The position numbers and the translations under genes were made by a program. A stretch of DNA of 64,000 bases from Aphrophora alni. Its lineage: Eukaryota; Arthropoda; Insecta; Hemiptera; Aphrophoridae. This document shows positions 9,930 to 22,600 of this stretch, piece after piece. Below the pieces are notes generated by a model that made no database searches, was not told the DNA's origin, and was given only the letters and a program-made list of their open reading frames with translations. Within the stretch, counting starts at the first letter, position 1. Each line of letters starts with the position of its first letter. The DNA lies in contig OY740765.1 in the NCBI GenBank assembly GCA_963513935.1, positions 73,577,718 to 73,641,717 of the forward strand, in the 5' to 3' direction.

Positions 9930-12900
9930 ATTATGTACCTAGATATAGATTAATATTTGACATTGTCAAGGAAGACTTTTACAATGACATAAATCAGACG
10001 AAAATTAAACAATGCTTATATGTCTTGACATTTCAAAAATTATAAACACATTATGATTGAACTCAAACACATTTCAATGACTCACTGAAGATGGCGACAT
10101 TGTACTTAAAACATGATTGTGATAATAAACGTATTATTTGTGAGAAATTGTGTTACTATTTGATTTTAATAAATGTCAAAACATAAACTAGGTTATTTTA
10201 AAGATGGGTGTTTTAGTGTAACTATTTAGGTTATCGGATTAAGACCAAAGTTGTACACTTTTCGTACAATGAATTATGAACATTTAGAAAAAGTTTAAAA
10301 TATTTTCGAGAAAGGCAAAGGGTATAAAAAGTCAACAATTAAGATTCACATCACGTTCAATGACTATAAAAAAAAAATAATAATAAATAATAATGTTTAT
10401 TTTAAAACATTAATATAAGGAGGAATATGAAAATATTCATTTTGCTAAAAAAAAAAAAAAATTTTTTTAAATAAAATAAAAAAAATAAAATAAAAAGTGT
10501 ATACTTTACCAGTAAAATTTCCACTTAAAGGAAATGATGATAAAAGAAATATTTGTGAGTATGGATTATTTAAAATCAAAATACCTCTCAGTCATTATCG
10601 CCTTAAGGAGAAAAAACCCATAAAATAAAGAATACTCCAATAGCGTCAGGATCGGAAGAGAACAAAAGTTGGTCAGGAGAGACCCAAAGGAAACATAAAA
10701 GAAGTGGGTCTAACCTAAGACTCCATGAAAAAGGTGTAGATCTAGCTAGAAACCCTCAGGATTGCCACGTTATAACAAGACCCTGAGGGTCTGTGACAAT
10801 GGAATCAATACTTTAGTTTAATAGACAATATTAAAATTTTTGGAATCATAAATATATTGTAGTTATGTTTATTTTTTATTCAAATGTATGTGTGTGCATA
10901 TTAAAAAATAAATATTTCATTGTTTTATTATTATTGTTGGTTGTAATGCATAAGTATGTTCAAGTATATAATAATATATGTTGTTAAAATAATATATCAT
11001 ACAAATTGTTGTCTTTCATTCATAACATACTTATACATAAGAGAAAAGTAGCTTTTAAAAAAATATCATTAATTATAACTACCATAATTGCATAATCTTT
11101 TTTATAATTCCTGGAAGTGGTGTATACTGAACAAGTGCAAAACTGAATGACCATACAGTATAGTATTAGCTGGAAAATAAACAGTAGTTTATTTCTCACA
11201 TTTAATGAACCCATTTTTAGTGTATCTTCTTGCTTGGAACAGTCAATTACAAAAAGTGGTACTTTCGAAGAAATAGTTTTATAGTAAAGTGGTTGGTCAT
11301 CGCTACTTTGATAATATTATGACTGAAAACTGCTACAAGGATCATATATAACTGCTTTGTTTCCATTGAGATTGTCATAGAGATATTTTGAATTTAAATA
11401 AAGATTAATATTTTCAATATTGAATAAAACCAAATGACTGGCTATCTATTTTTCCACTTTGAATTATGATTATGTAACATAGATTTTCTTTGTTACTGGA
11501 AATGAGGTTGTATTCATGAAGCTGTAATTGTTTAAACATTAATGACACAGGGTGATCCTTAACTGTCATTCATAGTAAAGATAATTTTATTTCATTGTCA
11601 ACACATACGTAAGGCATTTTTTAGTACTAGACGCAATATTCACATATGGATTCAGGTATAGTTTTAGAATGATGTGTATGCTTGTAAAGTTAAATTATGA
11701 TAGATCACTTTATTAATTCTTTTAAATTTGCCAGTCTATTTACTTACATAACTGTATCAAAGTTAGTTAACCCTTGAACAGAGATTTTGTAGATTAAACA
11801 TACAATTATTTATATGTCAATTTTAAAATCTGCAACATAATTGAATTTTTATGAGTAGAAGCTTGTAATAACACTAATTTCTGTTGACATTAAACATAAC
11901 TTGTTTGTAATCCTCAGAAAACCAAGCCAGAAACTGAAGTGGAATACAAATGAAAATTGACCTTTAGATATCAAAGAAGCTGTTTAATTAATAAACCAAC
12001 AAATATTCTCAATTAAATTTATTTCTATACGACGTATTGCGTATTGTTGCTACATTTTTCATAGTGGATGTTACACTAACATTTTAAACTTTATTTCAGT
12101 TCCACATAATCCACATCATATTTCTTCAAAAATAAATTCAAATGGATTATTTCATGTCTAGTACTGTTGTCATCGGTTCCTCAGTTTTAATATTTTAACA
12201 TCTGTTAAAAAAAAAACTTTCACTCTGTAGTATGTAGTCATCTTGCTGGTATAGGAACCTTAGTTTCATCGCTGTTGTCAAAGAATAGGACTTGTGAGAA
12301 TATCATTCAAAGTCTGTAACAGCATCATTTTAACAAATACGAACCAATATATGGTATGTGATCGTTAATGATTATAATTATATAATGATTTGCTTGTATC
12401 CAGGAATAGATTTTAAGATTATACAATCATAAGGCTGAAAGTTTCAGTTAATTAATGATTTTGGTCAAATTCTTGAATTTTAATAGGTGGTTTTGGTTGC
12501 AGTGTCGCTGTAAATACAAATCCCTAGTTTAATTATAGAACAAATATCAGAAACACTTATGACATCTACTATAATACTGATAAAAGGAAAATTATTTAAA
12601 AAAAATATATTGAGTTTTTAACTAATTAAACAATTTATTTTTTAATACTATAAAACATTTGTACATCAGCTGCATCATTTTAAAATTTAGTTTTTTTTCT
12701 TCAATCATATTCCTTGAAGTGCAGAAATGTCAAATGTGACTATCTATGTTAGCAATTGTATTGCAACAAGCTCACCCTTCACTCACTTACTCTCATGTTT
12801 GGTTTTGGGATTATGGCTCGATTGCAAGAATGAATCTCACTCACTTGTATGGAGCAAGATTTATTCTTAGTTTAATTTTAAGTTAAGTTTAACTTCCTTT

Positions 12901-13700
12901 TGTTTAATTTCTGAATACCTTTACTTTCTCTTTCAATTAGACCTCTTTCTCGAGGTGTGTCTATTTGAAAAAACTGTTTGCAAATCTATATGAACAATGT
13001 GAAATATGAGCACTAATATTTCTATACAATATTAATTACACAACCTGAAAAGCACTAAGGATTTATATTTTCTTATAATAAAACACTTACACAGAAATTA
13101 AAATATATTAAAATTTAATTTATTAAAATTAAAAAAAATCAATTAAATGTTTTTAAAGTTAAAAAAAAATCGAATGTTATTTTAATTAAAATTAAAATCT
13201 TTATAGTATACACTATCAATCAATACACTAATATCAAAACAAAATGAATCAAGTATAATTTAAAACAAAACAATTACAAAAAAATATTATTATTATTAAT
13301 ATTTCAAAACAGACTTAAAACTACATTGAAATAAAAACACACAAGAAATTCAATTATTCATACACAAACATAAATTCAATTGAAGACAAATTAAAACGTA
13401 TATAACAGAAATAGCAAGTTTATTAAAAAATAGAATAGATTTATTAGGTAGAAATTTATTTAAAGCTTTATCAATTATTGTTTACATTTATATCCTAATA
13501 ATAAACAAGTACAAATTAAAACTAAAATTCTAAGTTTTATGTATAAATTCAATATTAACTTAACATCCTATTCAAATGACCAAAAGTAGCAGATATTTAA
13601 GAAAATAAAAATTAATTTAAAATATTTTAAAACTTTTCCACTTTATTTTATCTATTTTTAATTTTATTTAACGATTTGGCAAATATTTGTTTATTTGAAA
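9930..13700. other. Non-coding, very AT-rich
   Basis: No gene is seen. There is a homopolymer patch at 10448-10495, a 9-bp inverted repeat ACCCTCAGG/CCTGAGGGT at 10752-10760 and 10782-10790, and a second copy of the dispersed repeat at 10585-10660. The segment 13010-13640 is almost pure A/T. Confidence 0.5.
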
Positions 13701-13749
13701 TAGGGCTTATTTAATGATTTCAAGTTGATCAAGGCAGAGATAGACGATT

Positions 13750-14313
13750 CCGAATGTCAGAGTAGTGTCAGTTGAATATTTTCTCCTGATGCCTCGTTCT
13801 CTTGTTCTTCTAGTGTAGGAACTCCCAACTCAGTCCGAAGTGGTATCTTATGATGAATTATGTGCTTTTCAAATGTTCATTTCCTTTAGTAGCTCATTTT
13901 CTTCAATACTAAAACAGTCCTATTTCTTCACGATGCTATAACATATCTTCTTATAAAGTCGAAAATAAATTTTTTTTAAATCTTCTAAGTCCAATATTAG
14001 TTTGACGAAAATTTTCTAAGTCTTTATATCTTGAGCGTAGTTGAGTAGCAAAATTGTGTCCAACTTGGTCTGCTGTAGAATCCAGAAATCGACCTACTAG
14101 GTCAGATGATGAAGTCAGAATATTTTAATTTCTCCAATCTCAACAAAGTAACCTCGGTTCTTCTAAAATTGTCACTTTCCCTCTAATTTTCCCTTTTTGC
14201 TTTTAACGTTTTTTCTCATTGTTTTGATTTGTTTTCAACCCTTTCTTCACAGTAGGATGATGTACTAAACTTCCTTCATCTATTTTGTCAATCTATTTTC
14301 TCCAAACTATTCC
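13750..14313 (-). pseudogene. Unrecognised minus-strand coding relic, part 2
   Basis: Reading the minus strand, coding-like segments survive with frameshifts: VHHPTVKKGLKTNQNNEKKR (about 14210-14265), then SDLVGRFLDSTADQVGHNFA and a further basic run RSRYKDLENF (about 13990-14125), and IIHHKIPLRTELGVPTLEEQ lower down (about 13810-13870). I do not recognise the family. The upstream part of the same relic appears to lie beyond the piggyBac element (16602-16840). It could be a retrocopy of a host gene or another mobile element's gene. Confidence 0.4.
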
Positions 14314-14317
14314 TTAA

Positions 14318-16597
14318 CACATTTACTGTGGTAAAAATGACCATTAGGGTTGGGTAATACTAAAATTTTTATTTATCACCAAACCTTACCTTTCTAATGT
14401 AGAAGTTCAGATTTAGGGTTTAAAACATTGATTCCAGCTCGACTTCCTTCAAATCCAGAACGTTGAAGTCCTGGCCGCATCCTACCGTGTCCGCCACGGT
14501 CAGTTTCACTGAGTCTGCTGCGCCAAACTATACATTTATGTTTGATGATCGATTGACTGATCATCTAAGTTTCACATTACTAGTATACATATTTCACATA
14601 TTTACAACTATATACAACCCCCCCTCCACCCGTGAGTTCACGTCTTACAAAGAGTCGTGATATTTGTCAAAACACGCACCGAGGCAAGGCCCTGGTTTAT
14701 CGGGACATGATCCGCAAAAGCTTGTCGTTTTTGTTGATTTTCCCTCTTTCCGGCAGGCTCGGCAGTTTTCCCTTATGATCCTGTTCCTGTGGTCACGTTC
14801 AGTAAATTTCTCAAATTTGTGAGCCTTGTTTCTTTTATTCTTCTGAGCGGGACTTTCGATAGTTAGAGTTATAGGAGGTGGCAAGATAGCTTTGATTACA
14901 TCAATTCTAAAATCATAATAAGACATTTTCCTCGTGTACATGTTGTACAAAGCATGTGAATTCAGCAACAACATTTGCAGAATGTGTATAAATATTTTCT
15001 TATACCATCTAAGCGTTTTTCGCTCTCATGGATAATACAAGAGCATTTGATCTGCTCTATCGATTCCGCTCATATGTGCGTTATATTTTATTATTGGAAG
15101 AGGTTTTTTCTTTAGGTTGCCTCTTTTGTCAGTGAAGTCAATCATAACATTCTCATGCTCAGTGGAAATATAGTGGACAATACGCTTGTCATTCCACTTC
15201 CCAATCATGACGCTATCACCATACATAGCAACTGTCTCGCCTTTTTTCAAGTTGGCATTTTTCACTTCAGGTGGAGTAAATTTCTGGTCACTTCTGAGAG
15301 TCCTGGTGCAATAGGTCTTGCGAGACAACAGTTTTGCAGCTAAGGTGAAGCTATTGTAAAAATTATCCATATAAACCGAATTGCCCATATCTCGTTTATC
15401 CCGTAAAAGTTTCATTACTACTTTTTCTGTGTGACATGTACCCCCGACATCATTGTCTCCCTTTTCCGGCATAAATGAGAAACTTCAAAATTAATCCTTG
15501 GTGCTCTGTCAATGTGTATAATTTGACACCATATTTATGGCATTTGCCTTTGATATATTGTTTGAAGTGCAGTCTTCTGCGCCACAGGACCATGGCCTCA
15601 TCCAGTGAGAGCTCCTTTTGAGGGTAATATATCGCCAGTATTTTGTTGTTGAAATAATCAACAGCTTTCTGAATTTTCGACAGTGGTACGTCAGGGTTGT
15701 CTTTATTAGTAGAAAAACGCAGGCAGCGGAGGATTGACAAAAATCTATCTCTAGACATGTACGAATTGAAACACTTCAAATTAAATATATAATCAGTTTT
15801 CCAATAGTCTTGGAGTCAATTCAGACGTATTGTGCCTGTGTGTAGGACAAGGGCCAAAAAGATTCTAAGTTCAGGAACGGTCAAGGGTTTCCAATTATTT
15901 ATCCTTGACTTTGGCATTAATGATGGCTGAAAGAATATTTCTGTAGCATTTTCGTTCGTATATTTACAGATCTCCTCCAGAAAGATATCATCAACTAGGA
16001 GATTGAAAAAAATCCATTGGAGATCCTTCACCTGGTATTAGCACTAACAGGGTGTCCGTTCATACAAACTCAATCGGTTGCATACCAGCTGATGCGTGTA
16101 TTGTCCATTGCGGACATGTTCTTCCAACATCAGGATCATCCTCACTCTCATAACAGTCTTCAGAATTTTCAGATTGACTGTCAGTGTCTTCCATAACTCT
16201 TTGTATTGGATCGTCAACGTCCTCTTCACCATCAATGTACGGAGCAGATGAGGGTCTAGGAACTAAACTCGCCATTTTCCAGAATAAATCAACGTTATTG
16301 AAAGTAAAATAACTAAAAAACACAAAATAAATATCAATAAAACACACTTATCACCGACCGCGAACACTGTAAGCGCCATGTAAAGGTATCGGTCACCACA
16401 AACGAACGCCGAGCCCCCGATCCACAAACGAAACAAGTTGTAAACAAACACAAGGGATAACCTTAAAATGCACGCAAACCCGACCCTTCTATCACAAGTG
16501 GCTGAGCCACATTGAGCAATGGAAATCATTGCTACTGTCTGCCTCGCCGACGTTGCGGCAGTCGGGCCCGCACGGCGGCCCCGCTCCATTCAATGTG
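14318..16597 (-). mobile_element. piggyBac element with TTAA target duplication
   Basis: TTAA occurs directly outside both ends (14314-14317 and 16598-16601), the signature of piggyBac insertion. The tips CACATTTACTG (14318-14328) and, on the opposite strand, CACATTGAATG (ending 16597) match at 9 of 11 bases. The 2280-bp body carries a minus-strand transposase relic (16275 to 14645). The GC-rich stretch 16375-16597 is the 5' leader side. Confidence 0.72.
14645..16275 (-). pseudogene. piggyBac transposase (PGBD4-like), broken
   Basis: This copy moved a piggyBac element by cut-and-paste at TTAA. The proposed start is the ATG at 16273-16275 (MASLVPRPSS), followed by an acidic region (16120-16240). 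The catalytic aspartates are all visible: ELSLDEAMVLWRRR (15588-15630), VYMDNFYNSF (15348-15377) and MSGIDRADQM (15044-15073). The end is a Cys-rich domain (CRACRKEG, CGSCPDKPGPC; about 14660-14765), the zinc-binding tail of this family. Damage: in-frame stops at 16060-16062, at 15816-15818 and at 15026-15028, a frameshift at the A-run near 16007-16013, and another near 15462-15470. Reconnected in register the relic spans about 540 codons, normal for the family. Confidence 0.88.
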
Positions 16598-16601
16598 TTA
16601 A

Positions 16602-16840
16602 TTACTCCTTTTGACTTGTTTATTATTTTGGTCTCATTGTCTGCTGATGGCGGAAATTTTCCCCTCCTAATTGCATAGTGGGGATGGGTGATGTACCTCA
16701 TTTCATGTTCATACTTGTCGCTCAAGATTTTTTAACAATTTTCTTCTAATTCGCCATAACTCTTTTTTGGTAGCGAATTTGGAAATTCTGAAGGCATCCT
16801 TTTCTTCCTCTTGCTTTGTAGGTTACATTAAAACACGAAC
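16602..16840 (-). pseudogene. Unrecognised minus-strand coding relic, part 1
   Basis: On the minus strand, KDAFRISKFATKKELWRIRR (about 16745-16805) and, after a frameshift, YEHEMRYITHPHYAIRRGKF (about 16650-16710), lead to SADNETKIINKSKGVI, which stops at the piggyBac TTAA (16598-16601). The sequence is not low-complexity and looks truly coding. Coding-like sequence resumes on the far side of the piggyBac (14313 downward). I do not recognise the protein. Confidence 0.45.
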
Positions 16841-18040
16841 TGTGTTTATCGAAACATAACTTTTCCAGTTATTTGAGTTTGAATGTTTTCATGATTTTCA
16901 GATAACCCACTTTATCCATTAGAGATTTCGAAGATTTTTCTTCAGTTCCTTGTTGCCCTTGTCCTGAAACGAAAGAATCCTCTTAGTTTATTCTTGTAGT
17001 CCTTTTATTTAAGGCGTTATGCAACTTTCATGTTTTCATCTGTTGGCATATGCTTTCTTGGTGTTGGAACCCCCCCCCCCATTTTAAATACATGTTTCTC
17101 ATTATTCAATTTTACATTATTACCTCTTATCGATCTAACTGTATCATACAATTTATGTTTTTAACTTTTAAAACACTAACTTTTGATTTAACCAAATTAA
17201 CCCTTTCTTGTTTTATTTCTCATCATCGGTTTGGCCGTTTTTGACCAAACTTACCAAAACTGTTGTTAAGTGTTACCCTTTATCAAGTGTTGTTTTTACT
17301 ATCCTCGAAACTTTCTTACATTTTCTTATATTTAAGTAAAACGTCTCAAGAGTGATCTTTGACAATGTTTTTCTCAAAGACATCTTAATCAATTCAAAAT
17401 TTTTATTTTGCAAAATGAATTTATCCCTATAAAGTTTTATTATACCATGTTTGGTTTTTTGGAATTTCTTATTTTTTGGTTTTTTCATCTTTTAGGTTTT
17501 TAACTCTAACTTTTAAACTAGCAATTATATTAAAATTCTTTTAATACAGTTAACTATATTTAGGTACTTTTAACATTTATAATCTAAAATAATTAAAAAA
17601 TTTTACAATAATTAATTTTACTATGATATCTTATTTACTAGAATGATTCATCTCTCCTGTAGGGATAGGTCAGTTAATTAACAAGTCTCTGCAGGTGGTT
17701 ACAGATGACTCATTATTAACCACTCTCACCCTTGAATAGAATTGTATAGGCTTTGTCAACCTGTCAATACTGGTTATTTTAACTTAGTAAACAAAATATT
17801 TTTTTTAAATCTTCCAATTTTTTTGTTTTATGGATATTTTTGAGACTTGAGCAATTTGGGTATTATCCTAAACCATCTCAGTATGTAATCCCAAAGATAG
17901 ACCATAGTCTGACATCACTCTAATAGATCTTCTTATATCTCCAGGAGTAAAGAGGGATGTTAATAGTTGGTAAGTTTTTCTTGTGGCTTAACCCTTTTAC
18001 GAGTACATCATATGTGTCGTATGTGTCATATTGAGTAACC
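16841..18040. other. Non-coding, AT-rich
   Basis: No recognisable gene. The small frames at 17050-17244 and 17273-17488 are compositional (Phe/Lys-rich) and have no domain features. Confidence 0.45.
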
Positions 18041-18049
18041 ACGTCCTTG

Positions 18050-18875
18050 GTTATCCAGCCATTCAACGTCGAACCTCCCAATACCGGCTAATGATGAAGT
18101 CAGGGCAGTTTGAGGTGTTCACCATCCATCTTGTAGGTAGCTAAGCTGAAGGGCAGAGTTTGAGGTGCTCTCCATCTATTTTGTCCGTAGCTAAGCTGAA
18201 GCAGCGAAGGTGGATCTCCATAGTCATCCCCTAAAGTCTTACGAAATTGAATTACAGTTGAACATCTTTCCAGGTCTCTGAAAATTGGTCCTACACTCGC
18301 AAGGCGGTCTCTTCGTTTGTTTTAGATGTAAATGTAGTTTCAATGTCCTAATCCTAAACAAATACGCAATTATATTCTCATTGTATTATTTATAGATACA
18401 TTCGGAGAAACAATCACAGATATATAGAGATATTTGTTAAACTTACATTTAAATTCATATATATTACTTTTTCGAACCCCTGTCCAGACATTCAATGTTG
18501 AGCCTTCCAATAGCAGTTAGTGATGATGTCTAGCATAGTGCTGAGGTCAGGGCAGAGTTAGGTTAGGTTAGGTGTTCTCCATCCATCTTGTTGGTAGCTA
18601 GGCCAATGCGGTGAAGATGGGTCTGGAGATAATCATATCCTGTGGTTAAATGAAATTGAACAACAGTTGCAAATCTTTCCAGATCTCTAGGAATTTGTCC
18701 CACAGTGCCGAGGCGCTGTTTGTTTTAGATATAAATGTAGTTTTATGTCCTAATCCTAAACAAATATGCAATTATATTTTAATAGTATTTATAGATACAT
18801 TTACAGAATCAAACACAGGTATATAAAAGTAATTATTGCTAAACTTAAATTTCACTTAAATTCATCAAAACCTGT
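18050..18875 (+). repeat. Tandem duplication, about 430 bp x 2
   Basis: Copy A (about 18050-18475) and copy B (about 18480-18875) share many blocks in the same order: GTCAGGGCAG, ATCTTTCCAG, TTGTTTTAGAT, GTCCTAATCCTAAACAAATA and TTATAGATACATT. Inside copy A a roughly 50-bp piece is itself doubled (ending GTAGCTAAGCTGAAG twice, near 18149 and 18201). Copy B contains TTAGGTTAGGTTAGG at 18558-18572 where copy A has an unexpanded GAGTTTGAGG. No coding features. Confidence 0.8.
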
Positions 18876-18939
18876 AATTACCAAGAAAAACAATATGAAT
18901 ATAAATAAAAACTAAAAGTAAACAACAACAAAATTATGG

Positions 18940-19140
18940 AAAGAGAAAACTATAATGAAGAAATCAGCTAAATCTATACTTAAGGATAAAATAAAGCAAC
19001 TAGTAACTTAGTTGCCCGATGATGCCGCAAGGTGAAACAATTGTAGCTCATTTATATTATTAAAATATTTGAAACTTTAAGCTTTTGCTTTATTTTATCC
19101 TTGAATATGGAGTTTCAACAAGAAATATCTGATATTACAT
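18940..19140 (+). repeat. Retroelement tail with hammerhead-like core
   Basis: The segment CCGATGATGCCGCAAGG then TGAAAC (19016-19038) fits, with one change, the conserved core of a hammerhead ribozyme: a CUGAUGA-like box, a short stem closed by a GCAA loop, then GAAAC. Comparable motifs occur at 46605-46628 (minus), 46883-46906 and 54506-54532. Hammerhead motifs are known from the terminal repeats of Penelope-like elements. No coding part of such an element is visible here. Confidence 0.35.
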
Positions 19141-19384
19141 TAAAGTTAAATCTATACTTGTTAATTGCTAAATCTATCTAAACATAGATAGGTTTTTTTG
19201 TTGGCTATAGAAAAGCTTTGGATGAGGGGAGATTTGAACATGGTAAAGTTTTGTCAGTGGTATGATAAGTCCTAAGCTTAGGATTATAAATTGAAAGAAA
19301 AGCGGGCAATCAAAATCTATTATTGAAACTCAAATTCACTTTGTTAGAGAGGGAAGTAAAACTTCAAGAATGGGATCCAGGGCA

Positions 19385-19594
19385 GTTTCAAATCTCAGAC
19401 CGGCTTTGGATTGGAAGATTTTAGTACATTATACAAATACTCACTACCAATGAAAATAGCTGTAACTAATCTTTTACCTGACATAACAGCTTATACCTTG
19501 AGGACTAAACAACTCATCATGGTGGAACTCGCAGTATCCTGGGCAACTAAGATCCCTCAGCAACATCTCTATAAAATGAATTAATATTTCGATT
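19385..19594 (+). pseudogene. Retroelement-like coding relic split by hAT
   Basis: The frame through 19441-19584 reads KIAVTNLLPDITAYTLRTKQ and then LIMVELAVSWATKIPQQHLY. The pattern of a PDI segment, a K-Q pair and a VELAVSW segment resembles a conserved carboxyl-terminal region of retroelement-type proteins found as fragments in many animal genomes. The fragment stops at a TAA just before the hAT insertion at 19605. I could not follow it convincingly beyond 23208. Confidence 0.4.
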
Positions 19595-19612
19595 CGGAAG
19601 CAGCTGCTCGAT

Positions 19613-22600
19613 CAAGCCCCGGGCTATAAATGGGCAGACTGGGCATTTGCCCAGGGAGCAAAATTTTTGGGGGCGCAAAATCTTTGGGGACGTCAAATAA
19701 AAAACAGATAAAAATATAGAACAGAAGAAGTAAACATAATACAGGCTACGGGAAATGTAAAATAAAAATAGTAGGAAACATCATATAAGTTAATATCATG
19801 AATTATCTCTATATATAAAAGAAGCTGTCCTGACTGACTGATTCATAATCAGCGTACAGCAAAAACTATGATAGCTACGACTTATGCGATACCTCACGGC
19901 AAATATGCGAAACATATAGCAATATTGGACAACCTCCTAGAAATTCAGGATTTTCGACCATACCCAAATTAAATTAAACGACTTTGCGAATTTAAAACAA
20001 CACATAACCTTTATCAAAATTAATCACAAGAATCCGGTCTATACAGGAAAATTAATACTTCCAAGGCAGAGCCAAAGAATAAAAAGAATTCAATCGTTAA
20101 AGATAGTATTAGCATGACTAATACAATTTGTCGTGAACAAATAAGGCGTATGAATTTTAATAATTACAGAAATACTAAAGACGTATGAATAAAACAAATA
20201 AGACGTTAAATAATATTAGACTAGAGCTGGTAACACTGCAATCAGTTGATACGTTGTTCGCTGTTGGCAGTACTTTTACTTGCTTGACTACTTGTACAGA
20301 CTGTACATCTACAGCCCCCGCTATCTTGTATCTTGTCAAAAATCAAAAATCATATAACCTCAAACGTTGTTTGTTTATTGTTTAGGACAATGTGCATGAT
20401 CAATTTGTTTTAAAATGAACTAAGTGGTTTTGAATTCAGAAAGCGTGCTGCGAAGAAGGAGAGTGAAAAACAAGAGTTATTGGAGAAAGTGCCAAAAATA
20501 GCTTCGTTTTTTACAACTGTTACGTCTCCTGCTGCCTCTAGTAAGGATACCGACACACTAGAACTAAATGATGATGAAGGTAATGGTAATACAGATATTG
20601 TTATTTGCAATAGTAGTGATCACAGTAATGTAGATGACCATATTGTTTCCGTTTCTGAGTCAAAATTTGATGGCTTGTTGCCTTTCACTTTTAACATCAA
20701 TGATCCGGCAACTTGGAACATCACTTTGCTGTCTTTGCCTTTAACTTCAACTATAGAATCGATTGTAAACAATCCTCCAAAACAGAATTTTCAAGCGGAT
20801 TTTTCTAAATCTGATCGCATTTACAATGGCGGATTTAAGCGTACACTTACAGTTAAAAACTATTTAAATGTACGCTTTCTAACGGTGAATCTTACACTAG
20901 GGATTGGCTGATCTACTCACAGTCGTCTGGAAAAGTATTTTGTGTTCCTTGTTGCTTGTTTCAGCGTGACAAAAAACTGGATTTTCAACAGGTTTCAATG
21001 ATTGGAAACATGGGAATGTGTTGATTAAACAGCATGAACAATCAGTAGACCATCGTTCCCACATGTTAACTTATATTAATAGACAAAAACAGAAAGAGCA
21101 AATAAATACACTACTTTCAACCCAATACAAGCAGGAGGTCACTTATTGGCGAAGTGTATTACAAAGAATTGTGTCTGTTGTGAAATTCCTCTCAATTAGA
21201 GGATTACCATTTCAAGGTGACAATGAGCGTTTAGGATCTACTTCCAATGGATTGTTTTTAGGATGTCTGGAGTTAATCAGTGAATTTGATCCTTTTCTTT
21301 CCCAGCACCTTGTTCAGTATGGGAACAAAGGATTAGGCCATGTGTCATACTTATCTGCAAAAACGTGTGACGAGTTCATCAGTGTAATGGCAGATTGTGT
21401 GCTGCAAACAATGACTGAAGAGGTAAAACATTCTCGCTACTTCGCCTTCATCGTAAATTCTACTCCCGATTATTCACACACCGATCAATTAGCATTCGTT
21501 CTACGTTATGTTTGCATTTAAGATGCTAAGCCAAAGGAACGTCTCTTTAAAGTTCTTCCTGGAATAGGCCACACCTCGAGTAGCCTAGAAGATGCAGTTT
21601 TGAGTACAGTAACAGAATTGGGACTAAATATTGAGTTATGCTGAGGACAAAGCTATGACAATGCTGCGAATATGTTTGGAGCTTACACAGGACTACAAGC
21701 CAGAGTTAAACAACACTGCCCTTTTGCTGTGTTTGTAGCTTGCGCTGCGCACTCACTCAACCTTGTTGGTTCTTCAGCTGCAGAATGCTGCACTGATGCT
21801 ATTCTGTTTTTTGGATTCCTCCATAACCTGTTCACATTTTTTTCTTGTTCAACCCATAGATGGAGCATTTTTAAAACATCGTTAGAAAATAGTAAAACTC
21901 CATTGGTAAAATCCCTATCTCAGACTAGATGGTCAGCAAAAGCTGATGCCGCGAGAGCTGATACCGTGAAGGCTTTGGTTAAAGGCTACAAGGAGATACA
22001 AAAATCACTTAAGCAAATATCCAAAGACCCTACTCAGAAGCCTGCAGTACAAAAAGAAGCTTTAGAACTGGAAAAGAAGTTTGAGAACTTCAAAATAGCC
22101 TTCCTCACGATTTTGTGGAATGACATTTTATAAAGATTAGATAAAGTCAGCAAAAGTTTCCAAAGTGAAACCCTCAACCTAGCATACTGGTAAAACACAG
22201 CTTCAGACGTTGGAGAGCTATTTAAATGACAGGAGGGATGAGTTTGACAAGTATGAACAAACAGTTATGGCGTTTTTACAAGTTAAATTGCCGAGCTACA
22301 GCAGGATAAGAACCAGAAAAACTTTTTCGGATGAAAGACTTGGTGATGAAGCTCATCTTGATGGAAGGACCATTTTCAAAACTCAAGTTTACATCAAAAT
22401 CTTTGATTCTTTGATAAGTAACCTGTCACGGCGAAAATTAGCTTATGAGCATTTGGGTGATAAATTTGAAATACTCTCTACTCTCGTTCAAAAAGGATCA
22501 CAGAAAGAGGCCATATCACAAGCTGCAAACAAACTTTATGTATCCTACCCTAATGACATAAGAAGTGAATTTGAAAATGAATGTCTGCATTTCAAAATGT

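Noticed and set aside
10752..10790. 9-bp inverted repeat as a terminator
   Set aside because: There is no gene nearby, and bacterial-type terminators do not apply; probably part of a dispersed repeat.
14463..14660. Plus-strand frame next to the piggyBac end
   Set aside because: It lies in the element's non-coding end and has no family features.
17990..18040. Another piggyBac end (TTAACCCTTTTACGAG)
   Set aside because: No matching second tip or TTAA partner was found.
18558..18572. Telomere or chromosome end
   Set aside because: Only three TTAGG units, inside a duplicated segment.
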